A DNA stretch of 32,939 bases from Alphaproteobacteria bacterium (GCA_022824395.1 JAJDZX010000126.1:1-32939); one strand, 5' to 3'. Counted from the stretch's first letter, positions 9,638 to 18,824 are shown. A program made the numbers and translations. Notes: generated by a model not told the origin, from the sequence alone.

Positions 9638-9682
9638 TTGACCCCGGCCCAGCTCACTTTCAGTCTGCCTCAGTATTATTGA
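9638..9682 (+). promoter_or_regulatory. LysR module promoter with overlapping box, copy 1
   Basis: A -35 TTGACC (9638-9643), a 17-bp spacer, a -10-like CAGTCT (9661-9666), 3 bp, then the box TCAGTATTATTGA (9670-9682) over the predicted transcription start. The ATG follows after 24 nt. The same geometry recurs at five other places in the window, which is the main support for reading it as a functional, autoregulated promoter. Confidence 0.75.
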
Positions 9683-9706
9683 TCCTCTGACCGGAGCCCG
9701 TGACGC

Positions 9707-10018
9707 ATGCGCACCAGCCGGCTGCCCCCGTTCAACTCACTCAGGGCGTTCGAGGCGGCTGCCCGGCGTGGGAGCGTCCTTGAGGCCGCGGCCGAACAGG
9801 GCGTCACGCCGCGTTCCGTCAGCCGGTACATGGAGCTGCTTGAGCGTGATCTCGGAACCGAACCGTTCATCCGCCGTAGCGACGGCGTCACGCTCACTGC
9901 GGCCGGACGGGAGTACGCCGGGATGCCCGGCGGCATCTTCCGTAACCCGAGAGCCGAGACGGATGGCATCCCTCGAGTCTTTACCTCAGCGACCTTAACG
10001 GCGGACCAATTCAGTTAG
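9707..10018 (+). CDS. LysR-type N-terminal domain only (truncated regulator)
   Basis: This 103-aa product keeps the winged helix-turn-helix of GcvA-like LysR regulators (PPFNSLRAFEAAAR, then VTPRSVSRYMELLERDLG, FIRRSDGVTLTAAG) up to the linker helix. It then ends in unrelated sequence and a TAG, so the whole effector domain is missing. It aligns with residues 1-88 of the intact regulator at 18894 with substitutions at usually conserved positions (RRGSV for HESF, PF for LF). It lies divergent to autotransporter 1 behind an intact module promoter. It could be a dead gene or a DNA-binding-only protein that still competes for the boxes. Confidence 0.7.
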   Translation: MRTSRLPPFNSLRAFEAAARRGSVLEAAAEQGVTPRSVSRYMELLERDLGTEPFIRRSDGVTLTAAGREYAGMPGGIFRNPRAETDGIPRVFTSATLTADQFS

Positions 10019-10149
10019 GGCAGGTTAGAGACTCAGACCGCAACCCCGGCGCTCGCGTGACCCGACTCGCGTCGATTTTGCGCACTCCATGCGCATCGAG
10101 TCATCGACACTGCCCAATTCCACCAATCCTGGGTACGGAGAAACAGACC

Positions 10150-10479
10150 ATGAACTCACTAGACGTTGACACGACGAAACTGAACAATCGGGCGAAGGAG
10201 TCTTTCGCCAACAGCCTGATCGACCTTGGAGCAGGTACGGCCCGGTATTCGGCGTATGTGATCCTTGTGATTCCCGCAATCATATTCGTCAAGGCTGTAC
10301 TTGATGAACAACAGCTCTTCAGCTTTCTTTGGAAACACATAGATGTATTGCTGGCGTTGTTGTTGATGTTTGCGTTTGGAATGTTGCTTGGAGCCGTATT
10401 TCGAAACCGGGGGATCATGTTGCTCAATGAACTGCCCGACAGTTGTGACATAAAGGAGGGCCATCAGCCAAATGTGTAA
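10150..10479 (+). CDS. Small two-helix membrane protein
   Basis: A 109-aa frame from an ATG with GGAG 8 nt upstream. Two hydrophobic stretches are clear: YSAYVILVIPAIIFVKAV (about 33-50) and IDVLLALLLMFAFGMLLGAVF (about 64-84). A 30-residue polar N-terminus and a 25-residue polar tail flank them. Base composition is more AT-rich than its neighbours, which suggests foreign origin. It sits in the 2.3-kb segment between two LysR fragments together with the HEPN gene 370 bp downstream. The family is not recognised. Small two-helix proteins in such settings are often effectors, but nothing in the sequence proves that. Confidence 0.72.
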   Translation: MNSLDVDTTKLNNRAKESFANSLIDLGAGTARYSAYVILVIPAIIFVKAVLDEQQLFSFLWKHIDVLLALLLMFAFGMLLGAVFRNRGIMLLNELPDSCDIKEGHQPNV

Positions 10480-10848
10480 TGGCAGGGAATCATGCTGAAC
10501 CGCAATGCGAGATAACCAAGCGAGATCGACGGAACACCTGCTTCCATGGGGTCGCCAGCTGTTCTGCGGCGAGCCGGGGACTCCGACGAGGCCTGCCACA
10601 TTGCTTGACCCGCTCGTCCCGAAACCGGGTTGCCAATCCTTCCTCCAAGACACCGGTTCGATTGAAATGACGCAGCACCCGCACACCTCACCATCGTTGT
10701 CGCGCAACTTGCTATGTCTCCCGAGTCCGCCACGCGCCCATGCTTTTGCTACGCCCGCGCACCGAGGCGGCCCGATCCGGCTGACCCCGTCCAACCAGCC
10801 CAATAGAAGCACTGCGACCGGCCCGATCCCCGAACCCGATCGAAACTG
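10480..10848. other. No gene seen
   Basis: Between the small membrane protein and the HEPN gene both strands carry only short GC-driven frames. No domain, repeat or clear promoter could be supported. Confidence 0.4.
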
Positions 10849-12222
10849 ATGTCCGACCCTCTCATCAGACGATTGTCCGACTTACTTGCTCAAGCTCTTA
10901 CGGAAGCAGAATTGCTCGTAGAAACCCTGCAGGCCGGCGACCTCGAACTTACGTCTCGACGCCACCTCCGGTATTCCACAACTGTGAAGGACACAACGAA
11001 ACTTGACGTCTCGGCGTTCAGGAAATACTCGACCGCGACGGATCTCAACCGGGAGAGTATCCGGATTACTGTCCTGCCATCTGAACATCAATCACGATTC
11101 GACCAGTCACTGCAGGAGCTCGTTGCCGAGATCGAGAACCTTGATGTCGTGCACGGCCAGCAAGTTCGTCACTCTCTTCCGGGCGTCATCAAGGGGATGT
11201 CCGGCTACGCGATTTCGGCCAAGGGGCCGAATATCCCGGTCGCCGTGTCCGATATCTCCGACGTCGCCAGGTATCTGCTGGTACAGGCAGCCTTGACCAA
11301 CGCCGACACCGCTTCGGCGAGCTTCGTGGGATGGGCCTGCGGTGAGGAATTGGCGTTCGAGACATGCGCCCTGATCGGGGGAATCAGGATCAACGAACCG
11401 ATTTTCCTCGAGCGCGGGGTGCACTTCGAAGCGCTACCGCCACGCGCAGCAGACTTGCCCGCGCGGCTACCCGGACACGCGGCTATCAGCGCAGCCGACT
11501 ACTTGGGGCGGGTCCTCATGGTGGCCGAATGCAGCCTCGCTCCCGCCGTTTCCAGTCCCGAGGATCGCCGAGGCCCAACCGGAACGTGGGCCTTGGGCCG
11601 GCATTCGATACAAGACTATTGCGCCGCACTTTCCGTCATCTGTGATGCAGACATTCAGGAGATCTATGTATGGGAAGATTACGGACGGTATTCCACTTCT
11701 CGGACAAGCTCCGCCATCACCACCTCCTCTGCTCCAAGATGGGCGAGGCCCAGGAACGATGACGTACTCGTAGGAAAGCGGGAGGTTGCTTGCGCGTTCA
11801 ACTTGCTGGGCCAGTGCGAAGGAAGGAAGAACATACTGGTCGCGATCAATCAGTGGAGAAAATCCAAGCGCTACATGGCGAACAATGTCGAACAACTCAT
11901 CTATTTGCGTACAGCCCTCGAAGCCATATTGCTGGCGGGCGGCAACAGGTCGGAGTTGAAGTATCGACTCAGCCTTTATGGCGCATTCATGATGGGCACG
12001 AACGGACCAGAGCGAAAACAGATATTTGAGGATCTCGGCAAGTTCTACAATCTGGCATCTGCGGCGGTACACGAGGGAGAGGTAAAGCCCACAGAACAAC
12101 ATCGGCTGACTTTGCAATTTGCGCAGGATTTCTGCCGAAGAGCCATTCTTGCAAAGGCGCAGGGTCCCCGATCCGTCGAATGGGACTCGCTCATTTTGGC
12201 TGGCAACGAACGCGAGGCCTGA
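10849..12222 (+). CDS. Apea-like HEPN domain protein
   Basis: The 457-aa protein has an uncharacterised N-terminal part of about 340 residues. The C-terminal domain (about 344-445) has the pattern of Apea-like HEPN proteins: NNVEQLIYLRTALEAILL, then ELKYRLSLYGAFMMG, then LGKFYNLASAAVHEGE. HEPN domains often act as RNases in toxin-antitoxin and phage-defence loci. In this family the motif is usually Y-x-x-R-S-x(2-3)-H; here the Arg position reads Ala (YNLASAAVH), so the nuclease activity may be lost or the domain may be a binding module. The ATG at 10849 has only a weak ribosome binding site. The gene looks intact and is lower in GC than the autotransporters. Confidence is good for the HEPN call and low for any specific role. 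Confidence 0.75.
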   Translation: MSDPLIRRLSDLLAQALTEAELLVETLQAGDLELTSRRHLRYSTTVKDTTKLDVSAFRKYSTATDLNRESIRITVLPSEHQSRFDQSLQELVAEIENLDVVHGQQVRHSLPGVIKGMSGYAISAKGPNIPVAVSDISDVARYLLVQAALTNADTASASFVGWACGEELAFETCALIGGIRINEPIFLERGVHFEALPPRAADLPARLPGHAAISAADYLGRVLMVAECSLAPAVSSPEDRRGPTGTWALGRHSIQDYCAALSVICDADIQEIYVWEDYGRYSTSRTSSAITTSSAPRWARPRNDDVLVGKREVACAFNLLGQCEGRKNILVAINQWRKSKRYMANNVEQLIYLRTALEAILLAGGNRSELKYRLSLYGAFMMGTNGPERKQIFEDLGKFYNLASAAVHEGEVKPTEQHRLTLQFAQDFCRRAILAKAQGPRSVEWDSLILAGNEREA

Positions 12223-12297
12223 TGCATGGACTCCGGCTGCCTCTCCCGCATTGGAAATCTGAAGTACCGGGAAGCGCACGGTCGCCCGCAACCAGCA

Positions 12298-12620
12298 CTT
12301 GAGGCGGGACGAGGGTACGCCGGGATCGCCGTCAGCACCTCCCGGAACCTGAGAACCGCGACGGACGGTGTCCGCGAGCCGCCGCGTGATCGTGATCGCG
12401 GCGCTCCCGATCTTCACCGAGCGCCGGCGCCACCGCCGCATACCGTGTCGCCGGCAGGGGTTCGACGGGTCGAGGCTGCGGGCCGAGGCGCACCGCGGCG
12501 AGCACGACGCGGAGCGCAAGGACGTGGACGCGCGGATCTTCTCCTCGAAGGGCCCGCGCCGTCCCGCCCCAACGCCGACGGGACGAGATCATCAGCCAGC
12601 CCCTGCTGCGTCCCGACCGG
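12298..12620 (+). pseudogene. LysR regulator remnant (middle part)
   Basis: The DNA is clearly homologous to 19080-19470 of the intact LysR gene, from the end of the HTH (GYAG ... NLRTATDG) into the effector domain, with shared stretches such as GATCGCGGCGCTCCCGATCTTC. Indels break the reading frame several times, and both the N-terminus and the last third are gone. It overlaps in content by about 80 bp with the end of the N-terminal fragment at 9707, but the two copies of that overlap differ by roughly 30%, so they come from different LysR copies. Confidence 0.8.
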
Positions 12621-12772
12621 GCTCTCCTGCGCGTGCAGACGGGGGCGAACCGCCGACGGCCAGCCTCTACAGGAGGGAGCCGGGCCGCCTTGCGCCCCTT
12701 AGCAGGCGCCGCCCTGCATCCTTCCTCCCGCCGGACCTCCTCCAGCTCTGCATCCGGGAGCCGGCCCGGCGC

Positions 12773-15700
12773 TCACCAGCGCGCCGTCAGCCGGAGCCCG
12801 AGGCGGCTCTCCGCGTCGTCGCGGTCGTTGGCCGCCTCGAGCCGCGCGCCCTCGACGCGCACGTCGAACGCGGCGCCAGGCGTGCCCACGAGCCGCCAGC
12901 CGAGGCCGAACCCGAGGCGGTGCACCGGCGCGCCGGCGCCGGCCGACGGCTCGCGCCGCGCCCCCTCGACGTCGAGCCCGAACACGAGCCCCGCAATGCG
13001 CTCCTCCGCCAGCCGCAGGCCGAGCACCGTCTCGCGCACGCGCTCCGACCAGCCGAGCCCGAGCCCCGGCGTCACGGTGAACTCGTCGCCGAAGACCGCG
13101 AAGCCGTAACCCAGCGTCATCTCGAACCGGCGGTTTGCGAACTCCTCGCCGTCGTCGTGCGGCGCCAAGCCCGCGAGCGTGCGCCGCCCGAGCAGCGCGT
13201 CCGCGCCGCCAGACGCCGACAGCCCCATGGTCTGGGTGAGCGTGAGGCTCGGCCCCCGCTCCGTCCCCGGGCGCGGGTCCCAGCCGAGCCGGCCCGCGAA
13301 GCCGCGCTGGCCGAGCCCGGAACTCTCGTGGGTCAGGAGCCCGCGCCCGCTCGCCTCGGCCTGGATGCCGCTATCCGGGTCCGACCAGGCGAGCCCGGCG
13401 CCGATGTCCAGCCCGAACCCGGTCTCGGCATCACCGCCGTCGTGGCGCACCCCGACCTCGAGCCGGGGCGCCAGCGTGCCCGTGCCGAGCGCAAGGCCCC
13501 GCCACGTGCCCTCGAGCCCCAGCCGGACCCGCGTCACGTCGGCCGTCGCCGCCGCGAGGCTGCCGCCCGCGCCTCCCGTGACCGCATCCGACGACGTGCG
13601 CACGGCCAGCGCGTCCGTCTTCACCGCGAGCTCCGGGCCGCCGTCGGGGGGCGCCGCGACCACCACGCCGCGCACCCCCGCCGCCGCGAGCGCCAGGTCC
13701 ATGTCCGTCTCCAGAGGCGCCTGGCCTTCCGGCGTCAGCGTGAGCGTCCCCGAGCCGTAGCCCGCGGCGCCCCACAGCGTCACCCGGTCGGTCATCGCGT
13801 AGCGGCCCCAGGGGTAGAGCCCGGTCAGCGTCGAATCGACCGCGCCGCCGCCCTCGCCCCGGTAGCCGCCCTCGCCGCGGGCGTGCGACACCACCAGACC
13901 GGCGCTCCAGCGCTCGCGCGCCCAGTCCGTCCCGAGCAGCACGCTCGCCACCTCGCCGTCGAGGTTCAGCTCGCCCTCGCGCCCGTCGAAGCGCGACACC
14001 GCGCCCCGGCCCCACACCGTCGCGAACCCGCCCCCGGCGCTCCCGCCGCTGAGCGCGAACGAACTCCCGGTGAGCAGGTCGCGGCCCGTGAGCGCGCGCG
14101 ACTGCGCGAGCGTCCCCGCCGGGCAGTCCGCGCCCGCGCCGGAGCCCTCGCGGCAGCTCTCGCCCTGCAGCCACGCCGAGAGGTCCGCGAGCCGCGCCTT
14201 CTCCTCGGCCGCCTCGAGCGCCTCGCCGTCAAGCGCCCCGCCGCCGAGCCGCCGGCCGGCCAGCGTCACCGCCAGCCCGGCCCGGGGATCCGCGCGCAGC
14301 CGCGACTCCACCGCGTCCAGCACCTGCTCCGCCACCGTCCGGCCGAACCGCCCGAGCCACGCCTCGGGCATCAGGTCCGTGTTCCCGATCGTCCCCACCG
14401 CCACGAAATCGTCCAGATACGCGTTGACGGGGTTCTCGAGCCACAGCAGGAACGACTCCGACCCCTCGTCGTGGTCGTCGTCGAGCAGCCGCACCGCGAT
14501 CGTCTTCGACGTGTCGCCTGCGGCGAACTCGAGCGTCCCGCTGGCGGCCTCGTAGTCGGCACCCGCCTCCCCCAGGCCGGCGACGTCCTCGGTCCGGTAG
14601 TCGACCGTCACCGTCACCGTCACCGGACGGTCCAGCGTCACCGTGAACGCCATATCGACGCCCGCGCCTTCCTCCGCCCGGGCGTCCGCCACCGACAGCC
14701 CCGGCGGGCCCTCTATGGTCACCGCCACCGCCGCCGAGAGCATGCGCCCGTCCCCGGTGCAGACCGCGCCCGCGGCCGCGCAGTCCGCCCGCGGCCCGAG
14801 CCTGAGGGTCACCGTGCCCTCGTCGTCCGGCTCCACCGTCACCCGCCGTTCCGTCGGCGAGCGGGCGATCCGCGCGACCTTCGCAATCTCGCCGCCGGTG
14901 ACCTCCAGCGCGCCCTGGAGCGCCCGGTTCGTAATGACGGGCGGCGTTCCGCCCGGGCCCTGCGGCGTCTCGCTGAACACCAGGTCCACCGTGAACCGGC
15001 CGGATCCCGCGTGCACCGCGGGGGCGTTGTCGAAGCGCGCCGTGAAAGGCGCCAGGACCGGCGGCGGGCCGGCGGTCTCTTCCGTCGCCTCCTCCGTCGC
15101 CTCTTCCGGCGGCGTGACGACGCCGGTGTCCTCTTCCACCGCCGGACCCGGGATCTCGAGCGCGATCGCCGCCGCGAGCAGCTCCCCGTCCTGCGAGCAC
15201 ACCCCGAACTGGTCGTCGCAGTCCGGGCCCGGCCCCAGCTCAAGTGTGACCGGCCCGTCCCCGGCCGGCGCAATGTCCGCATACCGGCGCTCCGGGACCT
15301 CCCGGTCGACCCGGTTCACCGCCTCCACCGTGCCGCCCGTGATCGACGCCTGCAGGATCGCGCGCAGCCGCTTGTTCCAGACGTCCGGGGGCTCGCTGAA
15401 CAGAATCTCGACCCTGAACACGCTCGCCCCGTCATGCGCCTCGGGCGCGTTCTCGAACACCGCGCTGAAGGCGGGCGGGCCGGCGCGGACCTGGACGATC
15501 ACCGCCGTCGCCAGGCCGCCGCCGCTCGCCGTACAGAGCGCCGTGCAGTCCGGACGCGGCAGCAGGCTGAGCGAGACGTTCTGCGAGCCGGCCGGCGCGA
15601 CGGTCACGAGCCGGTGCGCCCCGTCCCCGTCCACCCGGGCGACCGAGGTCACCGTCGCGTTCGTCACGCCGATCACATCCTGAAGCGCCGCGTCCGTCAT

Positions 15701-18460
15701 CTCGCCCTCCGCACCGTGCGGAGTTACGTTGAAGCGGATCGCGACCGTGAACGGCGTCACGCCGTCGTGCGTCGCCGGCGCGTCCTCGAACGACGCCGTG
15801 AGCTGGGTCGCCACGACCTGGGTCAGCATCTGGGGCGCCGTGCCCGTGCACTCGAGGTGCACGTCGTACTCGTGGTCCGGGTACGGCTCTCCTGTCTCCG
15901 GGTCGACCGGCGCCGGGTTGCGGATCGTCTCCTCGCGCGCCCCGATGTAGCAATTGTGGAGGCCGATCCCGGCGTGGTAGCACTGGTCGAGGCGCGCGCG
16001 GGACGTCTGCCAGTCCGGATCGTTCGGGTCCTTGTTCCGGTTGAGCCGCCAGTCCGCTTCTTCATCGGCGCAGCGCACGTCGTCGAGGTGGATGGGCACC
16101 GAGTCGGGCGCCACGCTCATCGTGGCGGGACGCGCGACCGTCGACCCCGTGTTGTGGCCCAGGCTCCGGCAGGCGACATGCGCCGCCTTGTTGGACACGC
16201 CTTCTTTCCGGGTGATGTTGTCATTCGCGTCCCGGCCGAAGACCGTGAAATCGCTGTCGAAACGGTCGCTGCAGACCGTTCCCCACTTCCCCTGGTAGAA
16301 CACCTCGAGGCGGCCCGTGCCGTCGGTCGACGGGATTCCATGGCCGTTCGCGTCGTTGCCGATGACCAGGCGACGAGCGCCCCACCACCCCTCCTCCACG
16401 GGCGGGGCGTCGTTGTCCTTCACCGTCACCGTCACCCCGGCGATCGCGATGTTGTTGTAGTCGCCGTCCGTACTCTCCGCGCTGTGGGTGAGATTGACCG
16501 TATCGTCATCGGTGTCCGCATCGTCGACCGCCGTCACCGTCACCGGCTGGGGCCGATCCCAGTTCCCCGTCGTGAAGGTCAGGCGGTCCGGGCTCAACCT
16601 CACGTCCGTGCCCGCATGCCCAGCCACCATCACGGTGACGGTCGCCTCCGGCAGGGCGCCGAGAACCAGCGTGTAGCTGCTCCCCGCCGTGTCCTCCTCG
16701 TCCACCTCCAGCGCCGTCTTCGACAGCGTGACCCCCGGCCCCGTCGGCCTCCCCGTCACCTCGTCCGACCAGGGGCCGTCGTTGGCGCGGTTCCGCGTTG
16801 CCTGTACCCGCACCGTGTACTCGGTGCCGTTGGTGAGACCGGGGATCGTGTGGCTCGTGACCGAGCCCGAGACGGTGATCGTGGCCTGCCTGTTGATGCT
16901 GTCGTAGTTCTGGCTTCCCGACTTCCACTGCACGTGGTAGCCGCTGGCGCTGTTCACCGCCGTCCACTCCACCAGCAGCGCCGCGCCAACCGGCGTGACC
17001 GTCACTCCCGTCACCTGCGGGGTGTCGTTGTCGAACACGCTCACGTTCACTTCGTCGATCGTGATGCCCTGGTAGCCGGTATCGTCGCTCTCCGCGCTGT
17101 GGGTCAGCGTCGCGGAAAAGTTCTGGAAGTCCGCGTCGTCGCCCGCCGTCACCGTCACCGTCCGGGGCTCGTTGTAGTCTGTCGTCGTGAAGACCAGGCT
17201 GGCCGGTCTCACCGTCAGGCCCCCGCTGTCGTCGACGACCGTCACCGTGACGGTGTGCGTCGGCTCGACGTCGAGGACCACCGTGTAGCTGTCGCCATCC
17301 GTGTCCTCCTCGATAACGTTCAGGAACGTCTCCGACACCGTGATCCCCGGCATGCCCGCCACCGTTCCCGTCGCGTCGCTCGTCAGCGGGCCCTCGGGGA
17401 AGCCCGCGTCGTCGGTGAAGCTCACCTCGACCTTGATCGTGTTCCCCACGTCCCCGTCCACCAGCTCGTAGGTCGAATCGGTGCCGACATCCGTCTCGGT
17501 GTTCGAGCTGTCCACGCGCACCCACTGGTACTCGAACGTGGCGTTGGTAAGCCCGTTGGCGTCGGCGATGTTCGAGGTGTCCGCCGTCAGCGTCTGCCCT
17601 GTCCGTGGCGTGCCGGAGATCGTCGGCGCGCCCGTCGCGTCGGTGTTGGTGGGGCCTGTACCGTTGACTTGGATCATCAGGGCCTCGGTCGCATCGGTGA
17701 ACGCCCCCGTCGAAAATGTGCTCCGCCAACCGCTATTGTCGGCGATTGACCAACCGGTTGCGCCACCGCTGTCCTCGGCATTGGAATTTGTTCGCCTCGC
17801 ATCGACATTAGGGACCGATGTCTCGAAAACTAAGTGGTACGTGGTCGATGCCGCAAGCGTCGTGTTCGCCGGAGCCGTGAACGTGTAGGTCCCGGTGGTA
17901 TTCGCAGTTATGTCGTCAGTCGACGTCAGCGTCGCCACCAACGTTCCCGTAGGGCTGCTCTCGTGAAGCTTTACGCTTATTTCCGATGCGAGCTGATCGT
18001 CGGGGCTGATGCTTGTCAACGAAATGCCGATGCTTTCAAGCGTGTAGCCCGCGATAGCAGGGCCGGTCTTAAACGCCTGGGCGAGATCGAAGGAATTTAT
18101 GGCCAAGTTCGAGGCGCCCATCTCGCCCTGATCGACGTTGCTCACAAGAACGGCGGCCCGGGCAGGCGCGGACAGCGCAAGCAAGCCGGCCAGGACCAGC
18201 AGCAGACCGGCCGCCGCGCGCGGCAGGCGGAAAGCGAAGGATGCAGGCGAAGGGGTAGCGGGCCCCGCCAGGCGGCGGCGGATGCCCAAGCGGCCGAAAG
18301 GGGGGATTCCGCCGGGCACTTTCCGCGCGGCCCACGGCGTCAGCCACGGAGCGCGGAAAGCGCGGGAATCGGAGAGCGCCGCCCGGGTGCCGGAGCCAGC
18401 TCGGCTCGCGGCACCCATACTGTTGCAACCAGCAAGGCTGTCCAAACCCATCGAACCCAT
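12773..18460 (-). CDS. Autotransporter 2 with FN3, SRCR and Calx-beta domains
   Basis: A 1895-aa type Va autotransporter. The ATG at 18460 follows GGGAGATTGGCG, matching autotransporter 1; a TTG two codons earlier is less likely. The signal segment is at about residues 82-101 (LSAPARA). The passenger in order: a choice-of-anchor-R-like domain (about 103-265), Ig-like and Calx-like beta domains (about 267-475), an FN3 domain (about 477-572), another beta domain, and an SRCR domain (about 695-873) with GRLEVFYQGKWGTVCSDRF, AAHVACRSLGH, PIHLDDVRC and GLHNCYIGAREE. Three Cys-pair repeats follow (from about 887, 997 and 1137), then Calx-beta (about 1252-1355) and the barrel (about 1364-1895), ending LTARW. 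SRCR domains are common in animal receptors and unusual in bacteria. It is probably a host- or matrix-binding adhesin, with the divergent LysR at 18894 as likely regulator. Confidence 0.93.
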   Translation of the reverse strand: MGSMGLDSLAGCNSMGAASRAGSGTRAALSDSRAFRAPWLTPWAARKVPGGIPPFGRLGIRRRLAGPATPSPASFAFRLPRAAAGLLLVLAGLLALSAPARAAVLVSNVDQGEMGASNLAINSFDLAQAFKTGPAIAGYTLESIGISLTSISPDDQLASEISVKLHESSPTGTLVATLTSTDDITANTTGTYTFTAPANTTLAASTTYHLVFETSVPNVDARRTNSNAEDSGGATGWSIADNSGWRSTFSTGAFTDATEALMIQVNGTGPTNTDATGAPTISGTPRTGQTLTADTSNIADANGLTNATFEYQWVRVDSSNTETDVGTDSTYELVDGDVGNTIKVEVSFTDDAGFPEGPLTSDATGTVAGMPGITVSETFLNVIEEDTDGDSYTVVLDVEPTHTVTVTVVDDSGGLTVRPASLVFTTTDYNEPRTVTVTAGDDADFQNFSATLTHSAESDDTGYQGITIDEVNVSVFDNDTPQVTGVTVTPVGAALLVEWTAVNSASGYHVQWKSGSQNYDSINRQATITVSGSVTSHTIPGLTNGTEYTVRVQATRNRANDGPWSDEVTGRPTGPGVTLSKTALEVDEEDTAGSSYTLVLGALPEATVTVMVAGHAGTDVRLSPDRLTFTTGNWDRPQPVTVTAVDDADTDDDTVNLTHSAESTDGDYNNIAIAGVTVTVKDNDAPPVEEGWWGARRLVIGNDANGHGIPSTDGTGRLEVFYQGKWGTVCSDRFDSDFTVFGRDANDNITRKEGVSNKAAHVACRSLGHNTGSTVARPATMSVAPDSVPIHLDDVRCADEEADWRLNRNKDPNDPDWQTSRARLDQCYHAGIGLHNCYIGAREETIRNPAPVDPETGEPYPDHEYDVHLECTGTAPQMLTQVVATQLTASFEDAPATHDGVTPFTVAIRFNVTPHGAEGEMTDAALQDVIGVTNATVTSVARVDGDGAHRLVTVAPAGSQNVSLSLLPRPDCTALCTASGGGLATAVIVQVRAGPPAFSAVFENAPEAHDGASVFRVEILFSEPPDVWNKRLRAILQASITGGTVEAVNRVDREVPERRYADIAPAGDGPVTLELGPGPDCDDQFGVCSQDGELLAAAIALEIPGPAVEEDTGVVTPPEEATEEATEETAGPPPVLAPFTARFDNAPAVHAGSGRFTVDLVFSETPQGPGGTPPVITNRALQGALEVTGGEIAKVARIARSPTERRVTVEPDDEGTVTLRLGPRADCAAAGAVCTGDGRMLSAAVAVTIEGPPGLSVADARAEEGAGVDMAFTVTLDRPVTVTVTVDYRTEDVAGLGEAGADYEAASGTLEFAAGDTSKTIAVRLLDDDHDEGSESFLLWLENPVNAYLDDFVAVGTIGNTDLMPEAWLGRFGRTVAEQVLDAVESRLRADPRAGLAVTLAGRRLGGGALDGEALEAAEEKARLADLSAWLQGESCREGSGAGADCPAGTLAQSRALTGRDLLTGSSFALSGGSAGGGFATVWGRGAVSRFDGREGELNLDGEVASVLLGTDWARERWSAGLVVSHARGEGGYRGEGGGAVDSTLTGLYPWGRYAMTDRVTLWGAAGYGSGTLTLTPEGQAPLETDMDLALAAAGVRGVVVAAPPDGGPELAVKTDALAVRTSSDAVTGGAGGSLAAATADVTRVRLGLEGTWRGLALGTGTLAPRLEVGVRHDGGDAETGFGLDIGAGLAWSDPDSGIQAEASGRGLLTHESSGLGQRGFAGRLGWDPRPGTERGPSLTLTQTMGLSASGGADALLGRRTLAGLAPHDDGEEFANRRFEMTLGYGFAVFGDEFTVTPGLGLGWSERVRETVLGLRLAEERIAGLVFGLDVEGARREPSAGAGAPVHRLGFGLGWRLVGTPGAAFDVRVEGARLEAANDRDDAESRLGLRLTARW

Positions 18461-18600
18461 CGCCAATCTCCCGGCACCCCGTCAGCCAAGCCGAACCGCT
18501 GGCCGCCGGCACCGACGCACCTGCCGATTCGCGGCCCGAACCGCGCGGCAAGCATTGAAAGACGCGCCCCGTACGCAACGACAATTTCTCGATCCATGAA

Positions 18601-18613
18601 TCAGTATTATTGA
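18601..18613 (-). promoter_or_regulatory. Outer LysR-type box facing autotransporter 2
   Basis: TCAGTATTATTGA, identical to the LysR-proximal box at 9670. It lies 256 bp from the box at 18857 and 140 nt before the autotransporter ATG. The leader between box and ATG shares several blocks with that of autotransporter 1, including TCGTTGC, ATGCTTGCCGCGC and GGGAGATTGGC before the start. Confidence 0.7.
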
Positions 18614-18824
18614 GGCATGTCCCTGCCACGGCACGCCATGCATAGCCGGGGCAGCCCTCTCCGGATCACGCCGGGGCCAGCACTGCGTTGGCAGCAGCAC
18701 GTCCCCCCTGCCCGCAGCTTCACCCCGACCGGGAATGTGCCGGTGCGATGGCACTGGACGCGCGGTCCGCCAGGCGAGCCGCCGTCCACACCCGCCGCGC
18801 GCCCGATGCCGTCCCGTCATGCGA

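Noticed and set aside
9397..9682. CRISPR or tandem repeat array made of the 13-bp boxes
   Set aside because: The boxes are single copies at module edges with long non-uniform spacers containing promoters; no array structure or cas genes.
12368..17749. A 1793-codon open frame on the plus strand opposite autotransporter 2
   Set aside because: It is Arg/Pro/His-rich without any domain and mirrors the codon structure of the autotransporter gene on the other strand; a typical antisense shadow in GC-rich DNA.
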